A stretch of 64,000 bases of DNA from Mycocentrospora acerina. Lineage: Eukaryota > Ascomycota > Dothideomycetes > Pleosporales. This document shows, one piece after another, positions 8,666-21,472 of this stretch (position 1 is the stretch's first letter; the number at the start of each line of letters is the position of its first letter). The DNA lies in NCBI GenBank assembly GCA_022701365.1, contig JAKUHH010000216.1:496001-560000 (forward strand), written 5' to 3'. Both the position numbers and the translations under genes were made by a program. The notes beneath the pieces were generated by a model, which had not been told where the DNA came from, did no database searches, and saw only the letters and a list, made by a program, of their open reading frames with translations.

Positions 8666-10931
8666 ATGCAGCAGTCACGCACACGAGCCATTGCCGCGCT
8701 CAAGGGCACACGCAACTTTTCCACGGCCGCACCACGCTGCTCGTCGGCCCCCTTCAAGCGCCCTGCCCAGGCTGCTGCCACAAATGTCGTGCGTGAAGAT
8801 GCAAAGAGGACGCAGAGCACCGCCGCGGCCACACAGCAGCCGCGCGCGCGCCCGTCCCCGGCCTTCAACCGCGAGGACTACACCAACGTCCAGCCATTGA
8901 AGCCCTACCGCGCCCCCGAGATGGACCACTCGTTTGTCGGCATGACGGGCGGAGAGATCTTCCACGAGATGATGCTCCGCCAGGACGTCAAGCACATCTG
9001 TACGCCGCCCCTCTGTTGCTGCTGCCACTCGCAGCACTCGTGCCGTTGCACTTGATGTCGTCTGTGGCGCACTGCGCACACACACATACACACGCACACA
9101 TATATATACTGCACATGACATGCTAACATGTGACTCAGTCGGCTACCCCGGCGGCGCCATTCTCCCCGTCTTCGATGCCATCTACCAGTCCAAGCACGTC
9201 GACTTTATCCTGCCGCGCCACGAGCAGGGCGCCGGTCACATGGCCGAGGGGTACGCCCGCGCCAGTGGCAAGCCCGGCGTCGTGCTCGTCACCTCGGGCC
9301 CGGGCGCCACAAACGTCGTCACGCCAATGCAGGACGCTCTGATGGACGGAACCCCCATGGTCGTCTTCTGCGGACAGGTCGTCACCAGCGCCATTGGCTC
9401 CGACGCCTTCCAGGAGGCCGACATGATTGGCATCACACGCGCATGCACAAAGTGGAACGTCATGGTCAAGAACATTGCAGAGCTGCCGCGGAGGATCAAC
9501 GAGGCCTTTGAGATTGCTACCAGTGGACGCCCAGGACCGGTGCTTGTCGACCTGCCCAAGGACGTCACCGCCAGCACCCTCTCACGCCCCATCCCCATGG
9601 CGAGCACCCTGCCTGCCCCCACAAGCGCCGCCACCATCGCCGCCAGGGAAGCGAGCAAGGGCCAGCTCGAGGCTTCGCTCCGAAAGTGCGCCAGCTTGAT
9701 CAACATGGCCAAGAAGCCCGTCATCTACGCTGGCCAGGGCATCGTCCAGGCGGTAAACGGCCCTGAACTTCTCAAGGAGCTTGCCGAAAAGGCCAACATC
9801 CCCGTCACCACCACTCTCCAGGGCCTCGGAGGATTCGACGAGCTCGACCCAAAGTCCCTGCACATGCTCGGCATGCACGGTTCGGCCTACGCCAACATGG
9901 CCATGCAGGAGGCTGACCTGATTCTCGCTCTTGGCGCCCGCTTTGACGATCGTATCACCGGTGCCCTGGCCAAATTTGCTCCTGCAGCAAAGGCTGCGGC
10001 GGCAGAAGGCCGCGGCGGAATCATCCACTTTGAGGTCATGCCCAAGAACATCAACAAGGTCGTCCAAGCCACCGAGGCCGTTGTGGGCGACGTCGGTGCC
10101 AACCTTGCTCAGCTCATGCCTCTTGTCAACATTGTCAAGGAGCGACCAGAGTGGTTCGCACAGATTGCCGACTGGAAACAGCGCTTCCCGTGGAGCTACG
10201 AAAAGGAGGGCGAGAATGGTCTGATCAAGCCGCAGACTGTCATTGAGAAGCTCTCCAACTTGACTGCCGACAGGAAGCAGGAAACCATCATCACAACCGG
10301 TGTTGGCCAGCATCAAATGTGGACCGCCCAACACTACCGATGGAGGTACCCACGCACAATGATCACTTCTGGTGGTCTGGGCACAATGGGTTTTGGTCTG
10401 CCCGCCGCCATTGGTGCCAAGGTTGCTCGTCCAGAATGCCTGGTCATTGACATTGACGGTGACTCGTCTTTCAGCATGACCTTGACCGAGCTTTCCACTG
10501 CCGCCGAGTTTAACATTGGCGTCAAGATTATCATCCTGAACAACGAGGAGCAGGGTATGGTCACACAATGGCAGACCCTCTTTTACGAGGACCGCTTCTC
10601 GCAGACACATCAGAAGAATGCCGATTTTGTGAAGCTTGGTGACGCCATGGGTGTTCAGGCCCAACGCTGCATCAAGCCAGAGGAGCTGGAAGACAAGCTC
10701 AAGTGGTTGCTCGACTCGGAAGGCCCTGCCCTCCTCGAGATTGTCACAGACCAAAAGGTGCCCGTCCTGCCCATGGTCCCAACTGGCAGTGCCCTGCATG
10801 AATTCTTGGTCTACGACCCAGGTACGTCAAACATCAAAAACTCCCTCTTCTTTCCTTGCAACCATGACTAACAACAAGCAGAGGTACAAAAGAAGCGCAG
10901 AGCCCAGACCAAAGAGAGATCAGGTCGCTAA
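8666..10931 (+). CDS. ILV2: Acetolactate synthase (acetohydroxyacid synthase) catalytic subunit, mitochondrial
   Basis: Three exons (8666-8999, 9139-10821, 10882-10931) give 688 aa. Introns are 139 bp (GTACGC donor, CTAACATGTGACTCAG end) and 60 bp; splicing yields IFGYPGGAILPVFDAIY and the C-terminus DPEVQKKRRAQTKERSGR. The N-terminus (MQQSRTRAIAALKGTRNFST) is a mitochondrial presequence. The enzyme is ThDP-dependent and makes acetolactate or acetohydroxybutyrate, the first common step to valine, leucine and isoleucine. Visible features: the catalytic-Glu region HEQGAGHMAEGYARASG, SGPGATNVVTPMQDALMDG, FAD-domain ALGARFDDRITG, and the ThDP/Mg motif GDSSFSMTLTELSTA..NIGVKIIILNNEEQGMV. The tryptophan of VTQWQTLFYEDRFSQ, important in herbicide binding, is present. 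The residue aligned with the sulfonylurea-site proline (Arabidopsis P197) is valine 193 (GQVVTSAIG). The regulatory subunit (ILV6) is not in the window. Confidence 0.97.
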
Positions 10932-12282
10932 AAGTACTAAGCCACGTCTGTGACTTGCACATGTATAATTTGCTTCCATTCATCTTCTCCTGGTTTTGGC
11001 ATACCTGCTATTTTTTTTTAAAGCGCCCATATATATCACGTCTGTAATCTTCATGCGCCCGCGCACGAAGTTTTTACCCTTTTTTTTTGCGCTCGGGAAG
11101 AATCCCCTCCCCCCCCCTCCTTCCCCCCCTAAAAAAAAGGTCACGGCAAGTTTTTTTTTTGAGGAGAAAAAAAAGTAGGATATCAAGTGTTTATTTTTTA
11201 TTTTCTTCTTCCCTTGAACACGTCTGATGGATGATGGATGGATGATGGGCGGTTAAAAAAAAAGATATGGACGAAGATATGCATGACGTTTTTTTTGGGC
11301 TTGCTCGCTCGCTTGCTTGCTTGCTTGCTTGCGCTATGATGGATCTTTTGCATATATATATATCTTTTTCTCTCTCTGTTAGTATCCCGCGGGAGACGGG
11401 GAAAGGGTAGCGGAGGGGGGGGGTTATCCCTTCTTGATCAGCTTGGTGGAGTAGTGAAGAAGAAGAATTCAAGTTGAGTTGAGTTGAATTGAATTGAATT
11501 GAATTGAACTGTCAGCTTTTTTGCTTTTTTGCTTGCTTGCTTTGCTTACTGAATCACGTGTTGACACGCATGGGGAGTGATGTTATACAAGTGATTGATG
11601 ATGCTGATGCTGATGATGAGGAAAGCTGATGGATGAGATGTTTCTATTCACACACACACACACACACACACACCCATTAAAATTTGTAGTCAGACTGACA
11701 CTTGCTTACAACACTCATACTTGTACAATTCAACAACAACAACAACAAAAATTAAGTCATGGAAAAAACGACATGCAGCCTGGTGAAAATTTTCCTTCCA
11801 TCCTCTAAATCCCATGACAGGAAATGCTATCTACTTTGCTTCATCGCTCCGCCAATCCATCCCTTGCCTATTGCCATCCCCCCCTCCCCCTCTCAATTCT
11901 TCACTTTTGCAATACCTGCGGCCCAACCAACACTCATTCACCAACCCACTCATGGATATCGTCCTCCTCTTTTTTTACGCTTGTCCCATTCATCAATAAC
12001 GGCCACCCTCATCAAACCCCAACGCCAGCCACCCAAGCGAGTCTCACTTCCAACGTTCCAACCCCTCGTCATCATTTTCGCCTCTCTCGTCTCCCAGAAA
12101 AAAACAATACAAAGAACGCCAGGGGATACGTGCCACGGTAATGCTCGCTAAAACAGAAGATGGGGATCGAGAATCCAGTTATCCAGATCGCTCAAAGGAG
12201 AAAGAACAAGCTACTGGCAGACTGCTTTACATTCCAAGCGACGCATGCGATAGGACTGCAGGAGTTGTTGACGTTTGGTGTC
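10932..12282. other. Intergenic, low-complexity region between convergent ILV2 and importin genes
   Basis: No gene was found in about 1.35 kb. Seen: T and A homopolymers (11010-11240), a C-rich block (about 11106-11130), CTTG tetramers (about 11303-11330), TTGAA pentamers (about 11470-11507), a (CA)n run (about 11649-11673) and AAC triplets (about 11733-11748). The C- and T-rich half after 11840 has short frames with no recognisable similarity and is probably 3' UTR of the importin gene. Confidence 0.7.
11649..11673. repeat. (CA)n microsatellite
   Basis: An uninterrupted run of about a dozen CA dinucleotides between the convergent ILV2 and importin genes. Confidence 0.9.
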
Positions 12283-15200
12283 CTATGCCTGAGGCAACGG
12301 AGCTCCATTTGCAACTGCGGCAGCGGCATCGGCTTGTACCTGGGCAATGACGTCGGCTTGGTGGACGGCGCTCTGGACAATTTGTTGCTCTTCTGGGTTG
12401 AGGTTCTTCGTAAGGTTCTCGTAGAGGGCAGGCTGTTCTTGCTGGAGGCCTAGTTGGTTTTGTTAGCTAGATTCGGTTGGTTTGAAAGATATAATGACAT
12501 ACGGAACAATGCATGCTTGAACATGCCATATGGCTCAACTTTGTCGAGAGGTGTCTCGAGGAGACTCTCCTCCTCAAGTTCGTCATCTTCGTCGTCATCA
12601 ACAGACGAAAATTTCTGGGCCTGATCTTTGTTAGCAAGCGAGCTTTGCAGGCGTATCAAGGTTCCTACCTCTTCGTTGAGGAACTCTAGGTATGCAGCGC
12701 TTTCGTCCTTGATATCTTCTGCCTCGTCGGCCTCGTTGTTCCAGTCGGCTTCCTGCTCCCACTCGTCGTCCTCCTCCTCTTCATACTCTTCGCTGGCAAA
12801 CTCGGCAAAGTTTTCCTCCCTCTTAGCATCCTCGCGATCTACATTACTGTTAGGCGATTTTCTGGAGGCGGGGGATTGCAAGAGTGCAACTTACTCTTCA
12901 GCGCAGCAGGGAGTGTCTGGAATAGCCTGACAATGCCCTGAAGCAGGCGTGGCCAACCTTGTTGAACACTGATTGGGACATCCTGGGCTCTCAAGGTGAG
13001 GAGTGCGCAGATTGCCGAAATACAGAGCTTCTTGTCGTGTACTCGGGTGAAGTTGTCGATGCTTGAGAACCATAAGCTGAAGAACTTGTTTGTCCAGCCA
13101 TTTGTCTCAAGCACGTGGAGTGCCAACGCAGGGTTGTAATAGATGGAGTTGATGAGCACCTCCATCAGGTGAATCCTAAGCGACTTGACCTTTGGTTCGT
13201 CATTAGTAAGAACATGCATCGTCAGCGCGATGAATTCCGGAATGTAATCATCCACGTGACCCCGCATGTTGAGCATGATGATCTCAGCCAGTTTGCAACC
13301 GCAAATGCGATCCACACCTCCGACTTTGTCGTCCTTGAATATCGTCCGCACCATATCGACGATAGCATCGAGGTATGGGCGGTTCTGAATCAGAGCAGGG
13401 GTACCGTAGTTGACAAAATTCTCCAAAGCTGGCAGCATGTCTATACGTAGTTAGCAACTGTCGAATTTAAACAAAATGCAGACTTGCCCTCAAGGTACAG
13501 TTCAGCGCCAGCCTTGAATGTTCGGTGTATCAGCTCAAATGCTTGCCACATGGTGGGAGATATGCTTTTCGCGGCAAATGTGCAGCTGTCAATAATTTCA
13601 AACACCTCATTGTACAAATCTATAAAACGATTAGCGTAGGAACGACAGCAGAGAACTCTGTGAAAACGCGTACCATAGAGCTTGTTCTCAAGCGTAATCG
13701 TGATCACGGGCATGAGAATAGTCTCCAAATGAAGGAGGACGTCGGGCGTGCTCTCAAGCGTGAGTATGAGAGTGCCAATTGTTTGAAGTACACCAAGTGC
13801 GGTGATGCTCTTCTCGTCCAAGAAATCGCCATACTCGCTGTCTTCACCCTTCTCTTGATTCCTAGATACGAGTTCGCGTACAATGCGCAAGTATGTATCA
13901 CGGAGTTGTTCGCTAAGCGCGACTGCGAAGGGAGTCAGTTCGGGTGCAAAGATTTCGACAAAGTCCTCCATGACATTAGAAAGAGCATCTACGTCAACTT
14001 CGTTGGCGAGTTTCAAAAGCTGCTGCATGACTTGTGGAATGTTTTGTTTCATGTTAGTTCGAATGATGTCATGACGGATGAGAGGCTGGAGTGCCAGCGC
14101 TGCAGCAACCCGGACAGGCAGAGTGGGGTCGGCCATCGACTCCAGAATGTTGCGGTAGATGATGATGAGGTTGTTTGGGTCCTTGAAATCGAGCTGTTCA
14201 AACTTCTCGAGAGTGTCGCAGGCGCGTGCGCGGAGGAACCCGTGGGGGCTTCGGAATTCCGGGAAGACATGGCGCACAAAGAAGTATTCGACCTGATCTG
14301 CGATTGGGCTTTTCTTCCCCAGAATGACACCTGAAAGAGTTCCAATCATGCGCAGTGCACCCTCTTTCTCTCTTGGGTTCTTCTCATTGTCTGGCGCAGC
14401 TTCATACTTGTTCACCATCTCATTGACAAAGTTCAGTACGCTGAAAGTGTGCTTTCGGCGACTCTTAGTAAGAGTGACCAAGAAGTTTGTCGCAGCGACG
14501 TCCGGTGCTGTAACATCCTCGTAAAAGTTGAGCTTTCGGTGCAAGTATTCTTGCGGCTCCTCCTCGAACAACTCAATGTCATCGTCCGACTGACACAGTA
14601 TAGGGAAGATGAGATGCGAGATGAGGTTGTCCGTGTGTGGCTTAAGCAGAGTCCACATGGACTTGGGCTTGATGCATTCGTCGAGGAAGTTGAGAGTATA
14701 GTACAAGCTGGCTTTTGAAAGCCACACTTGCTTGCCCACCCATTTCTCTACCTGTTGGAGGTAGATCTTGAGGATCTCCGGCGCAAAGTTGGCGATGAAG
14801 TTCTTGGCAACCTCCGTGTAGTCGATTTCGTTGTTCTTGCCCAAGGTCGATGGGTTGCCGTACCTTGACGAATTATTAGCCGTATTTCAAGCAAAAATGA
14901 CACAGAAGCACGCACCTGACAAACAGCCTGTTCAGATTGGCGTATGACCACTTCTTCGCCTTCCACCAGTGGTTTATCTCGCGCTCGTCCAGATCTTCGG
15001 GTAATGACGTCTCTGGTGGTTCCTTGCCAACCACATTCAGGAACAGAGTACACCAGCCAACCATGGTCTGTTGTTCGCGAAGAGAGGCGGGGAGGTCGAA
15101 CTGCATCCGAGTTAGTGTCCATGCCTAAGAACAGATGCTGGAGCCTCCTTACGTATATGGCGTGCTTGTACACCTTCAACACGGTGCGCAGAATTTCTCC

Positions 15201-15894
15201 TGCCTCCAGACTTGTCTCATTCGCCAGCGAGTTTCCAATGTTGAGCAGCTGTGGGAAAGACAGCGCAACGATCCTGTCAAAATCCGCGCGGTTCTCGCCC
15301 GACTTGAATCTGTAAATCTTGCATATTGCCAGCAGGCACTGCACGCCCGCAAACACAGAAGCAATGTCTCCAGCATTCAGCAGCTGTACGGTGATATCGA
15401 GGAAGTTGGGCCACTTCTGCGGGAAGTCGTATGCGAGGATTTTCTGGAGGGTGGGGATAAGCTGCACGCGCACCGGTGGCGGGGAGGCGACGAGGACGGG
15501 GACAAGGCGATTTCGGAAGGACGTCTTCTCCTCCTCTGGTATGGGCCGGGCTGGGCTGTACTCTTCGGCGGGCGACCAGCCCTTGGAGACGCGGTTCTTG
15601 AGGTAGACGACAGCTGCACAATTGCGTCAGCATATTGGCGCCCAATCGTGGGCGTGGGCGCATTCTTACTCGATAACCGCACAGCGGGATTTTGCTCCTG
15701 CTCGAGGATGTTCAATAGGCCATCTGTGAAGCCCGCCTGCTCTTCAGCCTAAGATTCGTGTTAGCAGCCGCACGAGTGCGCAGGGCTTCCGCAGGCACAC
15801 GCACATGCTTGAGATCGAGCTCGGCCTGCTGTCGAATGGCGGCGTTGGGGTCGAGCGTCGCCTGGATGCGGTCCCGCAAGCCGGCAACATCCAT
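12283..15894 (-). CDS. Importin-beta family karyopherin, importin-7/8 type (Nmd5/Sxm1-like)
   Basis: Ten exons give 1045 aa: 15894-15805, 15748-15670, 15613-15153, 15100-14916, 14863-13674, 13619-13488, 13440-12895, 12838-12669, 12620-12503 and 12449-12283. All nine introns are 47-56 bp and keep frame; one (13487-13441) starts GC instead of GT. The N-terminus MDVAGLRDRIQATLDPNAAI to AELDLKH is the importin-beta N domain, followed by VVYLKNRVSKGW and LAYDFPQKWPNFLD as in Nmd5/Sxm1 and human importin-7/8. HEAT-like helices fill the body. An acidic stretch near residues 905-920 (EYEEEEDDEWEQEAD) is the expected C-terminal acidic region, and the tail ends ANGAPLPQA. The family carries cargo such as ribosomal proteins, histone H1 and TFIIS into the nucleus in a Ran-dependent cycle. 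NMD5 and SXM1 orthology cannot be separated by eye. Confidence 0.94.
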
Positions 15895-17284
15895 ATTTGC
15901 GACGGTGTACTGAGGGGTTGTGCCGTGTTGCGGCGGGAGATGTCAGGCAGGGTCGTGCGGTGAAGGCGGTGGGGGTTCGGGCAATAACTAATAAGTGCTG
16001 TTGCTGCTACTGCTACTACAACGCCCTGGGCTAGCAATGCACGAGGGAGGGGGGTGGGGGATAGAGACGAGAGGTCAGAGGCACGCGTGCTTCTTCGTTC
16101 TTTTGCGCGCCTTGCAACTTGCGTCCAGCGTGTGCAGGCTCAGATGGATGTTGGAGGGGCTCGCGCCTGTAGATTTTGTGTGAGCGGGAATTGCCTAGCA
16201 CGCTTAGCTGCCGCGCACGTGGCCAATGCGCTTCCAGGAAACCACACCTCCAAAGACCTGCTTGCTTGCTGGTTTGCGTCTCGACCAGCCAATAGAGTGT
16301 GCAAAAAAATATCCGTCTTCTCCTCCAGAATTGGCTGTGGTGATCCCATTCGGTGGCACTCCTCTGCTCAGAGCAAGTTAAATCTCAACTGCTGTGGACG
16401 CCCGTTGGCAAAAATATGGCCCAGTCCCCGCACTGTACCTGCAGCCTGGACCAACAAGAAGCCACCACAAGCCAGAGCTCGTTCCCGCTCACACATCGTC
16501 TCAATATCAGGAATCCGCTCACATGCAACACCACTCTCTGTGCACTTGGTCTGGTACTTTTAAACATCATATGTTGGTCCCCGCATTGACTTTGTTCCCG
16601 AACCAAGTCGAGTCACTCGCCATTACCCCACCTTTTCTTGCCTTGTATTCTACAGTTTTACTTTTGCTACCAGTATTGCTGCAGCAAAAGCACCATCATT
16701 TCCTCCAGCTCCAAGGCTTCCTTGACGAGTCGCATCTTAACAGCGTTTTCCTACTACCCAGCGCCGCATCATTTTCGTCCATCCAGTATAAATGTTTCTC
16801 TGAGTTTTAACCGCTTCTCGCTGGGCTCACGCGGTAGTTCTCCACAATTTCATGTGACTAAAAGCAACCTTTAATGACTCGGAAGAAGTCAATAGAGTGC
16901 ATTTGAGGCTGATGTGCCGTGTATCTCGTGATTGATCGATGATGTTAAAACCCCTGATTATTCACATATCAGAACTTGAGTCAGACGTTGTGGTTACCCA
17001 GCTCCCCCGGTCGGGCATGTATACAATAGTCCTCCCCCCTGTACACCTCCCGCAGTGAACGATCATGGCACCCCTTGCAGGAACTCCATCCTGCGTAACG
17101 CCGTCCTAGGCGCCAAGATAACATGCAACACAACATGCAAGCCGTCAACTAGTCATACACAATGCTTGCCAACCCTGAGATTTTCTAGTCAAAAACTACC
17201 ACCCACTCAATAAGCTGACGAGTATAACGCATTACAAACACCTGCCGGTTGCCCTAATTCTCCATGCCGTCCGAAACACCTTCA
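15895..17284. other. Intergenic region: importin promoter and SKI2 3' flank
   Basis: No gene was recognised in 1.39 kb between two minus-strand genes. The part next to 15894 should hold the importin promoter and 5' UTR. Frames of up to 169 codons near 16054-16563 lack any conserved feature and overlap each other in several phases. No strong simple repeat is present. Confidence 0.6.
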
Positions 17285-20200
17285 CTACAAGTACAAGCTC
17301 GCACAGTTGCAGATGTCCCTGTTTCACGATTTCGTTAGCCGTCATGCCCTCAACAAAAAACACAACCAGGAACCCTTGTCTTGTCTCTACAAGCATACAA
17401 GAAGAAGAAGAAGAAGAAGAAGGAGAAGAAGGAGAAGAAAAACTAGCACATACCGTTTGATCAATTCTTGGCAAGTCCCCATCTTTTGGAACAGGGTCGG
17501 ATCTCCGATGATCCTAGCCGCGTTCTTGACCTCGCGACATGTTTCATCCAGCCGAGTGATGACGCGGACAATGGTGCCCTCCATGACGTCTGTCAAATCT
17601 GTTATGCGATTGAACGACATGCCGCGGGCCCACTCGTATACCACCTCGACCATGCCGAAGCGGGGCTTGCTCACAAAGTCATTGGAGTCGTCGGCAGACA
17701 AGATGACTTGGTGTAGAGTTTGAATTTTGTTGACCTTTTCTGAGATCTCAACAATCTTAGCAATGCCACGTTCGAGGCTCGCGGTAAATGTTGGTTCAAC
17801 GTCAGTCTTCTCTTGGAAGACAAATGCAGAGAGTAGAGCAACAATCTCCTCTGGCTCATATTCTGCAAGAACGTTTTCCAACACCAACTCGGTAAGGACA
17901 AGCTCATCTGCAGAGTGGATCTATCGAGATTGTTAGTGACTAGTCTGTGGGCTAAGGTTCCAGAGTTATGCATACTTCGCAGGCCACCTTGCCCTTGAGT
18001 TCTACTCGAGAGCCTTCATCAATGAATCCGAGATCTTGGAGTACATGAATTCTCTGCTCGTAGTCGGGTAATAGCTGAAGATTTTGGTCTGACATGAGCT
18101 GTCGCAGTTGGGTGATGTTGTCTTTGATGACCCATTGATCATGTTCCATTGCAAGCTAGACAGTCAGTAAAAGAAATAAGAGACTGAACAAAGCGTAAGT
18201 TGCTTACGTGTTTCAAGAAATTAGGGCATTGAAAACACTTCTTGTCGACAGCTTTTTCTCCCTCTGCCTTGCGAGCATCCGCCAACTCACGAAACTTGAG
18301 ACTCTTAATACGGCTGTAATCGTACTCGTCCCAGTCGGAGTAATTCCACGAGTTGCACAAAGGCACAAATTGGTCCTCTGCTAGCTTCAGGAGGTCTGTT
18401 GTCCTGTATGAGCATATGGCATCTATCGACGAAAAAGACACATACCTTTCTTCTTGCTCAGATTCTGTACGGACTCTGGAATATCAATAATAGTCTTAGT
18501 CAAACACTCAATGTCGCTGAGGGGCACAAATGAGGTCTTGAGGAGCAAATCTTTCGGATTTGTCGGAAATTTCCGGAAAAACTGCACAAATAGGCTCAGG
18601 TACGGCAAAAGGTCATCAGCTTTGCGGTCTGGAGGTTGAGCAATTTCCAGAACCTTGACAAGAGCTTCGTTACCCTTCATTATGCTGTCTTGAAGAAGCA
18701 TACCCGCTGTCCGGACACCATCCTAAGACAGTTAGTACACAGTTGGTCTCGAATAAAACGACAATGTACCTTCTTGTAGACGATTAGTCTGTTCCTCCCA
18801 ATCACTCGTCTTCCAACCGGGCTGTTCAAGAGACTAAGATGCATCTCATTGGTCAGGCGTTGGTAGTTCACGCAAGCTTGGTGGCATTCCTCAATATCGA
18901 TATCACAAATTTCGCATGGCTCACGTTTGATTTTCTCCAGATCTGCCTCGGAGAGTTTCACCTTCTTCTCGTGCTCTGGTAACAGGGTTTGAGTGGCGTG
19001 CTCGCTGAAGCTGCGCTTAATCATCTCCTCAATCTTCAAGGCCTCTACGCGCAAGAGATTCAACATCATGTTGTACGTGAGTCGGAACTGTGATCTTAGC
19101 TTAGTTGGCTCACCCAGCATCATTTGCCTGAGTCGTGCAGCTGGTGGTGCTTCGTCGGCCCCTGGTGCGCAAATGATCACAGTACCAACTGTATCAAGGC
19201 CTCTACGCCCAGCGCGACCAGCCATCTGCGTGTATTCGCCGGGGAGTAAGTCACGGAACTCCCGTCCATCATGCTTACGGAAACCAGAGAAGACAACGGT
19301 CCTGGTTGGAAGGTTCAATCCCATAGCGAAAGTCTCTGTAGCGAATAGTACTTTTACCAGTGTTTTTGCAAAAAGAATTTCGACAACTTCCTTGACAATT
19401 GGTAACATTCCACCGTGATGAACAGCGATGCCTCGACTGAGAAGCTCTCTCAACTTCTTGATCTGAGGAAGAACTCTATCTTCCTGACTCAATCTCGCTA
19501 AAGATTTTTCAATGGTCATGTGAATTGCGCTCTTCTCTGCAGCAGTGCAGTAGTCGAGATTGGAAAGCGCATCGGCATTCTCTTCACAACGCTTCTTTGA
19601 AAACACAAATATACATGCCGGCAGAAGCTCCTTGTTTCGAAGATGCTGTATCAGATGCACCCAAATATTACGATCCTGAGCAGCTGTCGTTCTTCCCCCA
19701 CCTCGCCCAGTTCTCGCGATATTTCCTCGACCCCTGTTGGCTGGTGGACCTCCACCTCTAGGCGCGCCTCCACGTCCTCCGTTTGGTTGGCCTCTTCCTC
19801 GATTGTTCTGGCCTCCACGGCCGCCGCCGCCACCACCACTACCACCTCTTCCAGCTGGAGCGTCCTTGGTTGCTGGTGGTGCTTTGACTTTGTCCTTACC
19901 GGACAGAACATCGTTGGCATCCTTCCAGCCTTGGTCGATAAACTTCTTGTCCGCAGTCACAATTTTGTGCATATCCTTACCGGCCCAGAGATAATGCTCC
20001 AAAGGAATAGGTCGTTTAGGTGTGGAGATAACGTATATGTCTTTCTTCTTAGTTCGACCCACCCATGAAGCAAATTCGTACGTGTTGGGAACGGTGGCTG
20101 AGAGTAGAATAAGGGTGACGTGCTCGGGAAGCATGATGATTACTTCTTCCCACACAACGCCTCTTTCGAGATCATTAACGTAATGTACTTCATCGAAGAT

Positions 20201-21472
20201 GACAAATTCAACATCCCTGATGAGATCTGCCCCACGGTACAGCATACTCCGCAAGATCTCCGTGGTCATGATTAGACAACTGGCTTCTGGTCGAATCTGT
20301 ACGTCTCCGGTAAGAATCCCGACGTCATCAAATATCTGTCGAAAGTCTCGGAACTTTTGGTTGCTTAGAGCTTTGATGGGCGACGTGTATATAGCCTTCG
20401 TCATATGCTTCGTTGCAAGTGCGATAGCGTACTCTGCGACGACTGTTTTGCCAGCCGACGTATGAGCGGCCACAAAGACAGAATCACCGTGCTCAAGATG
20501 ATAAACTGCTTCTTTCTGGAAAGTATCAAGTTCGAATGGATACTCTCGTGCCATCTCTGGAACAAGGTCTCGAAAGTTCGTGATCTCTCGATTGATGTCG
20601 ACCATGTGGGCCCACTCTCGCCCCCCCTTTCTTCCAGCACCCAATGCGAGTGGGCCGTGAGGCGCAAGAGCAGGAAATTCGACTGGAAGTAGAGCATCAA
20701 TCTCCTCTTCTGCGGAATTCTGACTCTCCTCCCCAGGAATTTCAATTCCATCGTCAACCTCATCTTCCTCATCAGAATCAGCATCTTTGGTGGGTACAGG
20801 AGCTTCTCCTAACGTATCTTCAACCTCTCTTGCTGTCTTGGTATCCGTTTCAGGTTTCTTGTGGAAATCCAATCCTCGTGTAAAGCCTGGTGGGATTTCG
20901 AGCAAGCCGCCCTCAGCGCTGAAGTTGATGACTCGATCGAGTCCCCCAGACTTTCTTGAGTTGGAACTTTCCTGCAACAATATAGCTTCATCCTCAATAG
21001 CTGCGATTGCTTCTACACCATCAAGCCCACCTGGGGCGAATGGGAAAAAGCCAGCCGCGCCACGAACAAACTCAGCTCTGTTGGCAGGCTTCCTGAGGAG
21101 AGAGGTTGAGTTTTTCGCTGTCGCAGAGTTTGCTGGGACAGTGACTTCTTTGTAACCCGTCACACGGCCTTCAAGCCCTTCACGGGTGAAGCGAGTGATT
21201 GTGCGGGTTTGAGTTGGGGCGATCTGGAACAGCCCGCGATAGTTGGTTGGCGCGTCCCAGCGTTGCTGCAACTGGTTCAACCACTGCGTGTTAAATGACC
21301 TTGAGGGTGTTAAGAACTCGGTTTCCAATTCCTTCTTAACCTCTTCTTTGGTTTTTCGCGGACGCTTAGGTGGACGCTGTTCACCTGCAATAGTGTCTAT
21401 CCAGCCGGTGCCGCAGTCGACTTTACTGCAGCTCAAGCGAAGCTTTTGGAGCTCTTCAGAAAGAGGCTCCAT
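17285..21472 (-). CDS. SKI2: Ski2-type DExH RNA helicase of the Ski complex
   Basis: Six exons (21472-18770, 18722-18446, 18395-18208, 18155-17976, 17920-17454, 17318-17285) give 1282 aa. Motif I is AAHTSAGKTVVAEYAIALA (about 335), motif II DEVH (about 427), motif III SATVPN, and motif VI QMAGRAGRRGLD (about 749). An RGG-rich insertion (about 538-595) separates the two RecA lobes. The C-terminus has the DSHCT-type helical domain (DVMEGTIVRVITRLDETCREVKNAAR, protein end DICNCASLYL). The N-terminal region includes the Ski2-typical FTREGLEGRVTGYKEV segment. With Ski3 and Ski8, Ski2 feeds mRNA to the cytoplasmic exosome for 3'-5' decay. The RGG insertion and N-terminal segment favour Ski2 over Mtr4. 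The start at 21472 (MEPLSEELQKLRL) is the first ATG of the long frame; the frame stays open upstream, so an extra 5' exon is possible. The last intron (135 bp) holds a GAA/TTC microsatellite. Confidence 0.95.
17399..17441. repeat. (GAA)n/(TTC)n tract inside the last SKI2 intron
   Basis: GAAGAAGAA triplets with GGA interruptions lie between donor (17453) and acceptor (17319) of the last SKI2 intron. On the coding strand this is a TTC/CTT pyrimidine tract near the donor side, which explains why this intron is longer than its neighbours. Confidence 0.85.

Noticed and set aside
9582..10799. A 405-codon open frame on the minus strand
   Set aside because: It is antisense to the well-conserved ILV2 exon and follows its third-base GC bias; no recognisable protein.
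13525..14334. A 269-codon open frame on the plus strand
   Set aside because: It is antisense to importin exons 5-6, crossing an intron of that gene, with no family features.
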